From: Nemertoderma westbladi
Taxonomy: Eukaryota > Xenacoelomorpha > Nemertodermatida > Nemertodermatidae
DNA: 64,000 bases
Direction: 5' to 3'
Assembly: GCA_032718475.1 (NCBI GenBank)
Contig: JAUCBJ010007544.1
Location: forward strand, 41,850 to 105,849
Shown here: piece after piece, positions 16,812 through 27,813 of the stretch
Numbering within the stretch: position 1 is the first letter of the stretch
Layout: every line of letters begins with the position of its first letter
Made by a program: the position numbers and the translations under genes
The notes under the pieces: generated by a model
The model's input: only the letters and a program-made list of their open reading frames with translations
What the model was told of the DNA's origin: nothing
Database searches by the model: none

Positions 16812-18768
16812 CCGTTTAATGCCCACTCCTACTTCCCCACGTCAAAAATGTTTCATATTTTGGAAACTAACTCAAAATGGCCCAATAAAAAAACTTTACT
16901 TTTACACTTTTGCAAAAAAAGTGTTTGTTCAGAAGTTACAGCTATGTTCCATTTAAGGTGCGTTGGGCATTAGAGCACATATTTTTTCTAAATTTTTTGG
17001 AAAGGCATTCTCCACCTTTTCTATACTTTATAACACAAACTTTATAAGTTCTTACATAAATTATATAGGACCCCATTGTTTGTTCAGAAGCTACTGCAGT
17101 TAGTTTGGCTATTCTGCTACAGTATGGATAAGCAGGTCATCCGCTTACTGATATAAACTAACTGGAAAAAAGTTACTGTTGTTAAGATAGGTTCCACTAG
17201 CCGTTTATCAGATGTTGTATACCGAGATGTTCTGTCAGTCTAGAGTGTCTACGTGCAATGTACACATACTACATAGACTAGGCCTATCAAGTTATCGACT
17301 ATTGTATCACAAAGTACATTGTGCACAAAAGCACTGTGCAAAGTACTGCTGTTCCGATATACTGATGCTGATCCTTATACTGTTATTGGATGGATCAATA
17401 AAGGTCCGTGCCATAATTGCATGCCTGCCAGACCTGCAGGACTCACAGATAGAAACTGCCCTCCTCCGCTCCTGCTTGCCCCAAGGTTGTCTTCGCCCTG
17501 TGATGTTGCCCTCCATCTTTGGTAGTGCAGTATTCCTTGGAATTCGACCTCATCATGCGTGACTCCTTGTCTGACCTGGTCGGAGGTTCGCTCTCCGACT
17601 GGTCATACAACAAGGAATGCCTTCCAATCGCTATGGGGGGTCTAGGCCTGCACACGGCAACTGACCATGCACCAGCTGCATATGTAGACTCTGTTTGCCA
17701 GGCTGGACCCCTTGTTTCCCTCATACTTGGCCACCAACCAGCCAACCCACAACTAGATCCTGCCCTAACCTCCCTGTCCACATCTGCAGAGAAACCCGAG
17801 AGGACATCAACCTCAGCTCCTCCTGTCCCTACCACCCAGCAAACTTGGACATGCCCTCACTGAGGCCGGGAGCGTAAGATCGTGGCCCACGCCGAGGAGT
17901 GTCACAGCTCCAGGGTCGGGTTCACCCCATTCGTTTCTGCTGTCTCTACTTCTTTGTCCTTTCTTATATATATAATAACCTTATTAATTAATAAAAAATA
18001 TTGTTACATTGAAAAAAAAAATAGTAATACGAACTAGCTAAAAAAATATACTGATCTACACTGTGTTCTGCTGCGTACCTGCCTTGACTGTACCTACAGT
18101 ATGGACCTATGCAATGTACTGTACAGTACTCTCGACAATCGAGTTATGTTCTTCACATTTCCACTGGTCATTTGGACAACTTGTAGACTTTCTTTCAAAG
18201 TTGATCACAATCAGGTCACGAAAATGTAATTTATTCGAGTCAGGTCTAGAATGTGGACTGTATGACAGCTAAACGAGGTAAAATGATGCGTAATAGCAAC
18301 ATAATTGTGCATTAAATATAACTGTTAGTATATGAAGCAATTTTAAAAAAAAATGTGTTTGAAGTCCCAACGTACCTTAAATAGAACATTTCACTTTGCT
18401 GCTGTATTAAACATTGTTAAATAAAAAATTGAAACCTAAAACTGATAAAAATGATAGCATAGCATTCAGGCCAACAGGAAAGCTAATTTTCGAAAATTTT
18501 TGACCATCCCACATCTCATAATTTTAAGATTCGAAAAGACACCTAAATTTTTCAAAAATAGCACTTTTCAACAGGCAATTTCCAGTTTTTAAATTGATAA
18601 AATTTGGTCAAGTAAGGTGTCATTATGTGAGGAAACATGTAATTTACTAATATCAAAAAAGAATCACGTTTTTTTCAAAGCAGCAGCCGCCCATGTCTCT
18701 CCATATACCATGTACCATTTAAGTTAAACGGTTAAAAAGTTAAGTTAAGCAAAATGGGCATTAAACGG
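16812..18768. mobile_element. piggyBac-type element, 1,957 bp, TTAA target duplication
   Basis: The element interrupts LINE C. The LINE sequence stops at TTAA (16,808-16,811) and resumes at TTAA (18,769-18,772). The intact LINE copy has a single TTAA at the corresponding site (about 43,473). The ends are perfect 14-bp inverted repeats, CCGTTTAATGCCCA and TGGGCATTAAACGG. TTAA specificity with precise duplication is the hallmark of piggyBac. No piggyBac transposase is recognisable inside, so this is probably non-autonomous. It carries a more G+C-rich retroelement-like segment at 17.4-17.9 kb. Confidence 0.88.
17380..17935 (+). pseudogene. Captured retroelement-like segment (RT C-terminal-like)
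   Basis: This block is clearly more G+C-rich than the piggyBac-type element around it. Two overlapping frames are needed. One gives IETALLRSCLPQGCLRPVML; the other, after a shift near 17,520, gives SLEFDLIMRDSLSDLVGGSL, IAMGGLGLHTATDHAPAAYV and GPLVSLILG before a stop. The succession LPVxxGGLGLRxAxxHAPAAY is one I associate with C-terminal regions of reverse-transcriptase-like retroelement proteins. The exact family is not certain. The sense strand may carry a further TCPHC/HAEECH zinc-like tail in another frame. Confidence 0.35.
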
Positions 18769-18772
18769 TTAA

Positions 18773-19985
18773 AGTCTCCCAGGAAAGTGAAGAATTCATG
18801 CTTATCCAATCCATCAGTAACTGCTTGTAGGTTGTGGCAGAAATGTCCCACCTCCTATACTGGGGCAACACTAGAATAGCACACAATCAGAACAACCTTA
18901 GGAAATTTCTTAGCCAGTCTTCATGAACATGATATAAGTTGCCATTGATGTAGCGGCTGGGGATTTGGTATATTTTGACCAAAATGCTGCATGTGCAGTT
19001 TAATTCATCAATAGATTAATTCCACCATTGCCACTATCATATGCTAATGCGAGGGCAAGTGACCAACCACCCCCATATCCTTAATCAGTTTGATGTCTGA
19101 CCATGTTTTACCAGTCAGTCTACATTCAGTGCTCTTGAACACCCACTGTGCTAAGGCCCAGCTTATCTGCCAGGGTAGTCTGCCCCGCCTTGTCGCATTG
19201 GGGACCTCAGTGATAGCGTATTATATGAGGATAGTCTAGTGACTTGCATCATATTCACCAATGGCTTTGTTGGTCGGGGTGGAACACGAGAGTAGCCTCC
19301 AACTCCAGAATCCCTCCCCCCTCGCAATTTGTCATCCCTGGTGACCCAGGGTTTGTGCCAGAAATGTCATCAGGAAAGGGACTCACAGAATTGTTGGTGC
19401 TCTCACTCCAGTAGTGAGACATGCAGCTGGTCAGGAGATAACTGACCAAATAGGAGGCCAATTGTGTCCGGTAATTACACTGGCCTCAGGTTCCCGGACA
19501 ACCGCATTACTAATGTAATCCATAATGGGGGTTGTGGGTTGGGGGTGCTCTATTGCGGAGTCAGCTCACTGGGCGAATACCACACCCTGGTTTGCCATTC
19601 CAAAGGGTGGGTGTCGCAGTTGAGTCAGATATGGGGCCCATCACCCATACCTACTCTGGAGCAAATTACTCACTATTGGCTATGCAGCTAACTGCTGGGC
19701 CATATCCTGTACCCCTGCTGCCAGGTGCATATCGCAGTGGTGTGCGCTCAACTTGGAGATGAGAGCACTCTACTCCTGACCAGCCATTTGTAGACCATTT
19801 GCCTGGTCAGGCCATATACACCTGCAACCGAGTATATGGGTCACTAAAACCCAGGAACAAGTGCGTCCCTATCCCAGAACGAAGTCTAGGTCCTAGTTAC
19901 TGTACCTGATTATGTTCCTAATAAGAGGGTCTATGCAGCCACATGTGGCACCTCCTTTATGCTACATGGAGGTGGCAAGTTTTCT
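18773..19985 (-). pseudogene. LINE C endonuclease and 5' region, second part of the split copy
   Basis: The sequence parallels 43,475-44,440 of the other LINE C copy: endonuclease start region, then the N-terminal segment containing the cognate of MDYISNAEVRPLEAS (around 19,460-19,530), then 5' UTR-like sequence to about 19,980. Numerous small indels and stops are present, for instance in the block corresponding to GVQEHRMQTGQ. The rest of the same insertion lies left of the piggyBac-type element. Confidence 0.75.
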
Positions 19986-20560
19986 GAATCAAGAATACTT
20001 GACCTGACATGAAAATATTAATATGCCACACATTAACACCTTAAGTAGGCCTACTCCTACTGCAGTCACAGTGTTTTGAATAATTAAATTCTACATTAAC
20101 TTGGGCCATTATCAGTACAAAATATAATGCACATGTTAACACAGGAATACACAAAAAAAGTTTTATATTGCTATCCAAACCAATAGTTATCAGGAAACAA
20201 AACGATCACTATATATTACGGTTATAAATTGAACAACCTATTTCATTCAGGTATACCATGTGTATAGTTGGGTGGCTAAGGTCATTCAGTAGGCCGCGAG
20301 TGAAGATCATAAATAACCCACACAGGCATAGTAGTATTCTTTTATGATGGTTTAGCATTAACATTTGCTCATCCACATCTGCTATGCTAGAATTACTGTT
20401 CTGACAAATATCTAAGAATGAAGATAATCACTTTGGGCTTTTGAACGATATAGGTTGACAATTAATATCTTATTGTTATTTAAAACGCATTGATACCAAA
20501 AGTAGTTGGAATATATGAATAAACTGCTAATGTCACGGTATAATAATCAAATCGGTCTAG
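19986..20560. other. A+T-rich interval, nothing recognised
   Basis: No coding signal, inverted repeat or tandem structure stands out. Confidence 0.4.
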
Positions 20561-20565
20561 AATAA

Positions 20566-20845
20566 AACACTTGTAGTGTTTTATACAAAACACTAGTTGT
20601 AGTGTTTTATACAAAACACTAGTTGCAGTGTTTTATACAAAACACTAGTTGTAGTGTTTTATACAAAACACTAGTTGTAGTGTTTTATACAAAAGACTAG
20701 TTGTAGTGTTTTATACAAAACAATAGTTGTAGTGTTTTGTATAAAACACTAATTGTAGTGTTTTATACAAAACATTAGTTGTAGTGTTTTATCCAAAACA
20801 CTAGTTGTAGTGTTTTATACAAAACACTAGTTGTAGTGTTTTGTA
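20566..20845. repeat. 26-bp palindromic minisatellite, about 11 copies
   Basis: Each unit contains AGTGTTTTATACAAAACACT, an almost perfect palindrome, joined by AGTTGT. One unit has the centre flipped (TTTTGTATAAAA). Single-base variants occur. Each unit could extrude as a cruciform, and neighbouring units can pair with each other. Confidence 0.93.
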
Positions 20846-21489
20846 TTCATGTAGTGTACAGTATTTCGAAATAAATCCAATCCACATTTTTTGAATTCAA
20901 AATTACTGTACCTTGTTTATGCCCAAAGAGTCAATAAAAAATAAATTACTGAGCATTATATATTTTTTTAAGGAGATTCAGCACTTTTAACAAGATCTCT
21001 TTTACATTTCATTTCAAGATATGTATGTCTGGCCGTACAATAGAAAGCATAATATACTGTATGTCTAAATAAAAATAAAATTCCCTCTATGGGTTTTCTC
21101 GGTCGTTGACTTCATTTCCGATGTTACTGTCCAAATTTGGCGTCATCGTTTCTGACTGTATGTGTCCGTCAGTTACCTTAGGCCTAGCTAGGTCTCAGTC
21201 TGTTAGTATAAGCAGTAACAGCAAGTATAAACAATATACACTTCGATGGTATCCAGTTCTCAAAAACAATTACTCCGCTACCGCTACGAGGAATATTACA
21301 GGGGGACAGTTTTTCTCTGACCTGTTGTTTCATTATGTTTTTTGCTGACCTCGCCCTGGCCCTCCGCCAGGCTACCGCAATTATTCGCTTCATTTTCTTC
21401 GCATATGACTTAGTAATAATACTCCCGCGAAAAAGATGCTTTGCAGCAGGGTTTAGATATTGTATCGCGATGGTGTGATTTAAATTCAA
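20846..21489. other. Unrecognised interval
   Basis: Short frames at 21,106-21,490 on both strands have no recognisable domain and poor A+T context. Nothing else is supported. Confidence 0.35.
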
Positions 21490-21740
21490 TGGAAGTAAAC
21501 TAATTAATTAAAACAAAAATTGTCAATTCTGATAAATTCTACTATTCTGGGAAAGGGGTTCAGATGTGCAATGAATACGATTATCTTGGGGTTCTTTTTC
21601 AACCATCTCTGCGTTTTACAAAACATATAGCTCGGAAGAAGAGGAAATCCTACATGAAAATCGAACCAATAGTTACATACGAACTATGTGATCCCCTTCG
21701 AGAAAATTACGGAGGAATGTATCTGTAGGTTCTGCAATGC
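21490..21740 (+). pseudogene. LINE reverse-transcriptase C-terminal fragment
   Basis: The frame gives KFYYSGKGVQMCNEYDYLGV, then FQPSLRFTKHIARKKRKSYM. This is the recurrent 'KYLGVxF...FxxHI' block that follows the RT palm in many LINEs. A Cys-rich stretch (CRFCNATADNRYHCLTC) appears in the following 80 bp after a frame change, possibly the terminal zinc knuckle. It is truncated at both ends. Confidence 0.5.
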
Positions 21741-21966
21741 GACAGCAGACAATCGCTACCATTGTCTCACTTGCACAGAGTGACCCACCCCACACTACAG
21801 CACTAGCCGAACTAGTCACTACCATTGTCTCACCTGCATGGATTGCCCCACACTAGCCGAACTAGCAAAATGAGACAAACCTTGGTTGTAGTTTCCTTTC
21901 AAGCTTTCACCTTATCTCCACTTTACGCTGCCATGTTTTATTAATATTTAATTATTTATGTGTTTT

Positions 21967-22600
21967 TAACTATTTACATACTTGTGTGTAAAGTAGCACT
22001 TTACAGAGTGATAATCCGAGTGGCTTTGTTACACGAACCAACGTTAGTGAGTGAGTGAAAATAAAGCCACGAGGATCAGAACACTGTAAAGTACAACAAG
22101 TAGCAACAAGTATGTATGTAGTTTTATTCTGAAATTTTAACATTACGAAATGATTGTATATATATTATAAGTGATAGAAAAGGCACAAATTAAATCTGTA
22201 TAGACTGTAACTGTAACATTAGTTGCTGTATAAATAAATGTAAAAATGACATAAATTATGTTATAAATAAGTTAGTTTATAGTTATGGTGGCGTTTGGAG
22301 CCGTGTTATAATAATATAGCTAGGCCCTACTGGTTATTAATAGCTATACCCCGCCTACCGGTAGGTAATACAGAAGGCCTATCTGTCTGTCAGGCAAATT
22401 TCCACCTATTGTTTAAGTGCTAACCAATGACGGAGTTAAGTAATGTCCACTAAGGGGACATTAATTCACTGATAACACCAAATTCAATAATAAATGTACA
22501 GGATAATACAATGCTGTAATGTCCTCAAAAGTTGTAAAGTGCTAAATAACAATTCGCTGTTAATACTAACAGCGTTGAGTAATGTTACAATTTTAGAATA
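21967..22600. repeat. Dispersed repeat, copy 1 (second copy at 33.6 kb)
   Basis: About 630 bp that reappear at 33,610-34,154 in the same orientation with moderate divergence. Both start TAACTATTTACAT and share GTAAAGTAGCACTTTAC (a hairpin), GAACGTTAGTGAGTGAGTG-like and AATGCTGTAATGTCCTC blocks, and end near GAGTAATGTTACA. A near-palindrome TAATGTCC...GGACATTA is present in both. No coding capacity. Confidence 0.8.
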
Positions 22601-23299
22601 AAATATATTAATGATACATTATTGCAATTTCGATTCTGTGCATGTTCTTTTACAATTATATATTAACTACTGTAATAAAATATCCTTTTACCCCGGTTTG
22701 GGGTATATCTTGTTTGAAAAAAAATACAACCCAAAGTTGTTAACTTCATGTTGGATAACGACTCGGACACGATGAAGAGTTTTGCATAATTGAAATGTCA
22801 ACAAGAAACGCAGAAACAAGAATGCAGTAAATCTAAATAAAATAAATGTTTTGGTAGTTTATGCTCACAAAATTACACCTGTATTGGTGCCAACATCAGA
22901 AAAAAAGAAATTTCTCTGGGTCCCCTATATCACGTGGGATTGACTTCTTTACAATTTGCTCGAATGTAAACGTTGATATGTCCGGATCATTGGGCTCAGT
23001 GAAAACATAAACACCGTCTGAATCGAATTGAATTGAATGTTTATTTTTTTACCCCGCATATACATATACATATACAATATATAAATTGAATGCACACACA
23101 TAAAGTATATACAATAATTATTGTTAATATAACATATAGGTATAGGAGGTCAGCCAAATAGCATGGCATTTTATTTTACGGTAACGTTTAAATATAATGA
23201 AATGTTATATAAATTGAAAAAAAAAATTTAGTACAATAAGCTTTATTTAAGGGTTTACTAGGGGATAATATCTAACTAGTCAGCGATGTTGACGATGAC
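22601..23299. other. A+T-rich interval with a LINE-like (GAATT)n tail
   Basis: Near 23,022-23,045 the sequence GAATTGAATTGAATGTTTAT is typical of the reversed 3' tail of CR1-like LINEs, but no upstream LINE body was recognised. TACATA repeats follow at 23,060-23,080. Confidence 0.35.
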
Positions 23300-23309
23300 T
23301 GCTTTGAAA

Positions 23310-23868
23310 CGTGACCCTGCGCCCAGATAGATTTAATAAGAAGGAGTGAGCGTGACTCTGCACCCGGGTAGATTTAATAAGGCCCACAAGGAGTGAGCGT
23401 GACCCCGCGCCCGGGTATATTTAATAAAGGCCCAGAAGGAGTGAGCGTGACCCCGCGACCGGGTATATTTAATAAAGGCCCAGAAGGAGTGGGCGTGACC
23501 CCGTGCCCGGGTAGATTTATTTAATAAAGGCCCACAATGAGTGAGTGTGACCCCATGCCCGGGTAGATTTATTTAATAAAGGCCCACAAAGCGTGAGCGT
23601 GACCCCGTGCCCTAAATACCCTGTGCCTGTGACAAGGTAGTTTTAATAAAGGACAACAAGGAGGTGAGAGTGACCCCATGCCCGGTTAGATTTAATGCCC
23701 ACAAAGAGTGAGTGTGACCCTGTGCCTGGGTATATTTAATTAATAAACGCCCACAATGAGTGAGCATGACCCATGCCCGGGTAGATTTAATAAACGCCCA
23801 CAAGGAGTGAGTGTGACCCTGTGTCCGTGTAGAGTTAATTAATAAAGGCCCACAAGGAGTGAGCATAT
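23310..23868. repeat. G+C-rich minisatellite, ~48-60-bp unit, about 11 copies
   Basis: Units share GAGTGAGCGTGACCCCG, CCCGGGTA and TTTAATAAAGGCCCA. They vary in length by insertion of an extra TTTA. The CCCGGG-bearing units contrast with the A+T-rich surroundings. Minus-strand repeats such as THSLWAF are artefacts of the unit. Confidence 0.88.
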
Positions 23869-23889
23869 ACAAATATGTATATATATAAT

Positions 23890-24690
23890 ATTTAATCCTG
23901 AAAAAGATTAGGATTAAATAAAATACCATTTATTTATTATTTTTAAAAATATAGGTTTGCTTTTAATTATCCTATAAGTATTGGGTAAAGAGTTCCATAG
24001 TCGGGGCCCTTGGAAGGATAGAGATTGTTCTGCAACTCGTAATCGAATATTTGGGGGTGAAATAATCCAGATGCCGAAAAGCGAGTATTATAAGAAGCGA
24101 TTGAAGAAGCTCTACGAAGTAGGGGTGCCACTGGGGATGAATTGTTGTTATTTATATCAAACATTATGCTGTACACCAGATACCCCAGACAATAATGGCG
24201 TACTGCATATATGGATACAGTAGATAAGTGCGAAAAATAGCATTCAAAGAATGTGAGGTGAAAAAATGTGGCGAAGCCTATAAAATATTCCCGCAGATTT
24301 AGAAATATTTTTTATTATATAAGATATATGTTCTTTAAAATTTTACTTACTATCAATTAGAACTCCCAAATACTTTGTATATGATACTTTTTCTATTACA
24401 TAATTTTTAATTTTTAGTTTTGGCAGAGACTCCTGGGAAAGCGAGGTGTGTGTGAACAAGGTATTTTTTAAGGTTCAGAAATAATTTATTATCATCCTGC
24501 CATTCAACAATATCAGTAATGTCATGATTTATAGTGTTAATAAGTGTTGGTAAATTTTATAGGGATCTTAACAGACTTGTGTCATCTGCAAAAAGTGTTG
24601 TCATGAAATTTGATGCGTTTGGAAGATCATTAATGTATATAAGGAATAAGATTGGCCCAAGGATCGAGCCTTGTGGGATGCCGCACCTGC
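23890..24690 (-). pseudogene. 5'-truncated LINE (RT palm to 3' end) inside a Tigger element
   Basis: On the minus strand the fragment starts abruptly at the RT block [20 protein letters not shown] and includes FADD (near 24,590). It continues, with stops, through KVSYTKYLGVLID and a C-terminal PRLWNSLPNTYRIIKSKPIF (near 23,960). It ends near 23,890 in a hairpin-like ATTTAATCCT...AGGATTAAAT. Truncation at the 5' side and an intact 3' side are standard for dead-on-arrival LINE copies. The RT frame fuses directly to the C-terminal end of the neighbouring transposase. Confidence 0.75.
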
Positions 24691-26080
24691 CTGTGTATAC
24701 TTGATTCTCACCATCTACAGAAATGTCCATAACTGTACCAATATACAGTTTCTCTCCTTTAACGCTGAAGTTAACAATGAGCCAATCTAAAACCTGAATG
24801 CTGTTGCCCAAATTGGCATTGTTCTCTGTCCCCATAATACTTTCTAATAAATCTAAATCGTCTGAAGCAACATCACATAAAGTCACATCAGGTGAGATAT
24901 TAATGAATTCAGAAGTATCATTACATCCAGGTTCTGTTGAAACTTTTTTAGAAGAGGTACTTTCGGCATAGTCAGAACTATAATAGCTTGTCACAGAATC
25001 TGATGATTCAGAAGATGATTCAAAAGATTAATCTTCTGTTAAAGATGAAGAACACCCATCCCCAACAGATTTACCAGCTTCTACAACAATTTTCTTTCGT
25101 TTTGGTTGAACCAGTCTCTCCAATATTACCAGTGCCACGCAGCTCTTGCAGTAAACCAATTACATTCTCCAGTTCGGGGCAGCCTCTCCAAACCCTTACT
25201 GAGTGGTTTAGTGGTATTATACCAGTTTTTTTGAACCCAGCAACTAAATTGGATTGATGAGAACTAAGATCATGAGTAACCTTGGAAAGCAATGCTGGAA
25301 ATCGTGCGTGTCATTGGTATACTTCCTTCGGCAGGCTTCTTCCAGTCTGTTAGTATCTTCCGCCATACAACCTTCAAATGATGGAAATACACCACATCAA
25401 GCGGTTGAGCCAAATGAGCTGAGTTAGTGGGAATACAGATAAATTTGACTTTGTTATCATTACACATATGAATGACATCGTCGTTGATGTGACTAAACAG
25501 ATTATCGCACAAGACTGCCTTTTTCCCAATTTGTTTTTTCAGGTGAGGAAGAAGAAGGGTTGAAAACCAGTCAGTAAAAACTACCTTATCGAACCAACCA
25601 GATTTCGACCGATTATATCGCACCCATTTAGGACCCCCTCTCTCCAGTGTTCATTCAGATGAACGGATTTATAAACCACAGATGGTGGTATAACATACCC
25701 CTTTCCATTGCTGCGGAAGTGCAGAACATCAGAACATCACGCTGATTTAAAATGGTTAACAAGTTGCTCAGGATATTTGCAACCCCTTTTCACAATACAT
25801 TTCTTTTTTCCTGGATTGTCAACCAAGTTGGTTTCATCAAAATTCCACACATTCTCTGCTGGAATTCCTACCAGCTCCTTTTCAAGTCAAGTTCATAAAA
25901 ATGTGAATTTACAACTGAAGCATCAACTGCTGCACGCTTACATTTGATATTGGCAACAATTCGATGTGTGAGTTTATTATGATCCATAAATGAATTTATC
26001 CAATCATCACCCGGGGTAATGCCATCTTTAAATTGGGGAACAACAACCCCTTTCGATTTGAGATGTTCGTGGATCATCAT
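24690..26080 (-). pseudogene. Tigger/pogo-type transposase with frame lesions
   Basis: The order on the minus strand is as follows. A CENP-B HTH segment is at 26,080-25,868 (TPGDDWINSFMDHNKLTHRI, NIKCKRAAVD). The DDE start is near 25,840 (VWNFDETNLVDNPGKKKC), then VIPPSVVYKS near 25,690. RYNRSKSGWFDKVVFTDWF and the second acidic block AVLCDNLFSH follow at 25,623-25,500, then PTNSAHLAQPLDVVYF. GFKKTGIIPLNHSVRV is near 25,230. A C-terminal [17 protein letters not shown] segment near 24,780-24,730 closes the protein. At least three frame changes break it. The LINE at 23.9-24.7 kb inserted in its C-terminal coding end. It is a more complete relative of the pogo copy at 2.9-3.8 kb but a different subfamily. 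Confidence 0.8.
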
Positions 26081-27813
26081 TTTTCATCCTGGCATTCAAT
26101 AGGACGAGCATCGAACGTCTGGACGTCTGAATAATCTAACGAGCATAATATTAATGCAGTAGGATAACTAAAAGCTGTCCATCGCGAAAATTGAAAATAA
26201 GAGTCACTAAAGAGTAGGTTCTGGCCATGTGCCTGTGGTGGCACTAGTTCCATTGATCCCAAAATGAAAAATTTTGGTATCTAACTAAGTTTTGACCCAT
26301 TTGATGACATTTGATGCATGCAGGAAGTTCTTTCTTGAGTCATTGATCTTTCATTAATGTGCTATATTGTTATAAATTTCATTGTGGTGCATCGCGATGG
26401 CACAAAATTTCAACCCCCTTGGGATCCATCAAGATATCGATAAAATTTAGAGAAGCCTTAATTTTTTACAATTTGGCATATAACTTTTGTGCACCGGTAG
26501 AACAATGAAACTGAAAAAAAAAAGTAAAAAACGCACCACCCTAATATGTATATGTGTGTATAAAATAGTCAAATCCATAGATACTCACTAGATGACGCTA
26601 AAGTTTGAGTGTTATATATATAATAAATATAAAAATAAAAATAAATTAATTAATGAGTTATCATATTATGATAACTCTTACTTACATATACCAAAGATAT
26701 TCTTCAATGACCTTTGAAAGGGTCAGTGGCCTACATACTGCGAGGAATATACATATTATATATATTTTTATTTTCAAGTCAGCGTGAAATACTCTAATAA
26801 TGTTAATTCAATCATGGGCTACGGGCTACTATATATCACGGTGTGAAATAAAGTAACAGTATTTTTAAACTTATTATCGGGGCAAGTGCCTAGGGTCAAG
26901 GCCTAACAGCAACTCATTCATCATAGATGCAGAAAGCACAAGATACGTAAGGTATCATACAGTTTGGTTCCGATATAATATGAGATTAATGATTAATTAA
27001 TATGATGATTAATAAAACTTCAAAACTTGAAAATAAAAAGAAATTCGATTTAAATAAAGTACCTAAATTTCACTTCCAGGCTCTCCTTTCATACTTCACT
27101 CACTCGCTTAGGATCGTTCGTGTAAATATTCCTACTAGAGCGAGCAGCGTGAAAGACAGTGTCACATTATTGAAATCAATATAAAGTTAGTATTTATAAT
27201 ATTATATTCTGTCTATAATTGTTGGCTTGCAGATTATATTCGTGTTAATCAATCAATCCTTTGTGCCTTCGTTCAATGAACTTCAGGTTATACGCTTGCC
27301 AACATTTGGGTATTAAATAAAAATATTATATATATATAATAAAATATTATATATATATCTTCAAAATAGTTTGTAATTTGTACAACACAATCTAATAATT
27401 ATCCTACTAAACTTTTAAATAAACATAATTTTACTTGTTTTAAAGTGTATTTTTCAAGATATAAATTATATATTTAATTTACTTGTGAAATTTATTTAAG
27501 ATACTTATGAAACAATTATAAGCAGAAAAATAGTTATAAATTCAAAGCTGATAAAATCTGCATACAATCTTTAGACATCTTTAGCATACAGTTTAGTACT
27601 CAATTAATTGGCATTGTGTAATTGCCCTCTCCATCCATTCGACTGATCGACTGACTCCATTTGAGTCAGCAACGCAACACGCAACAGCATTTCACACAGA
27701 AGGATGTTGGCAGATGAAATATCCATGATATAGATTGTGGATGCAATGTATTCACACAATACATTGACAAATTAAAATCTGTATGATAAGTCTATGTCGT
27801 TATAATAGTGACA
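26081..27813. other. A+T-rich interval, no gene recognised
   Basis: The first ~200 bp may hold the mutated N-terminus of the Tigger transposase. The rest has TA/AT microsatellite-like runs near 26,610-26,660 and 27,330-27,360 and no supported frame. The last ~150 bp would include the promoter of MFS copy 2; no motif is convincing. Confidence 0.4.

Noticed and set aside
27808-27813. Upstream GTG start for MFS copy 2
   Set aside because: GTG is not a normal animal start and the ATG at 27,814 fits the alignment with copy 1.
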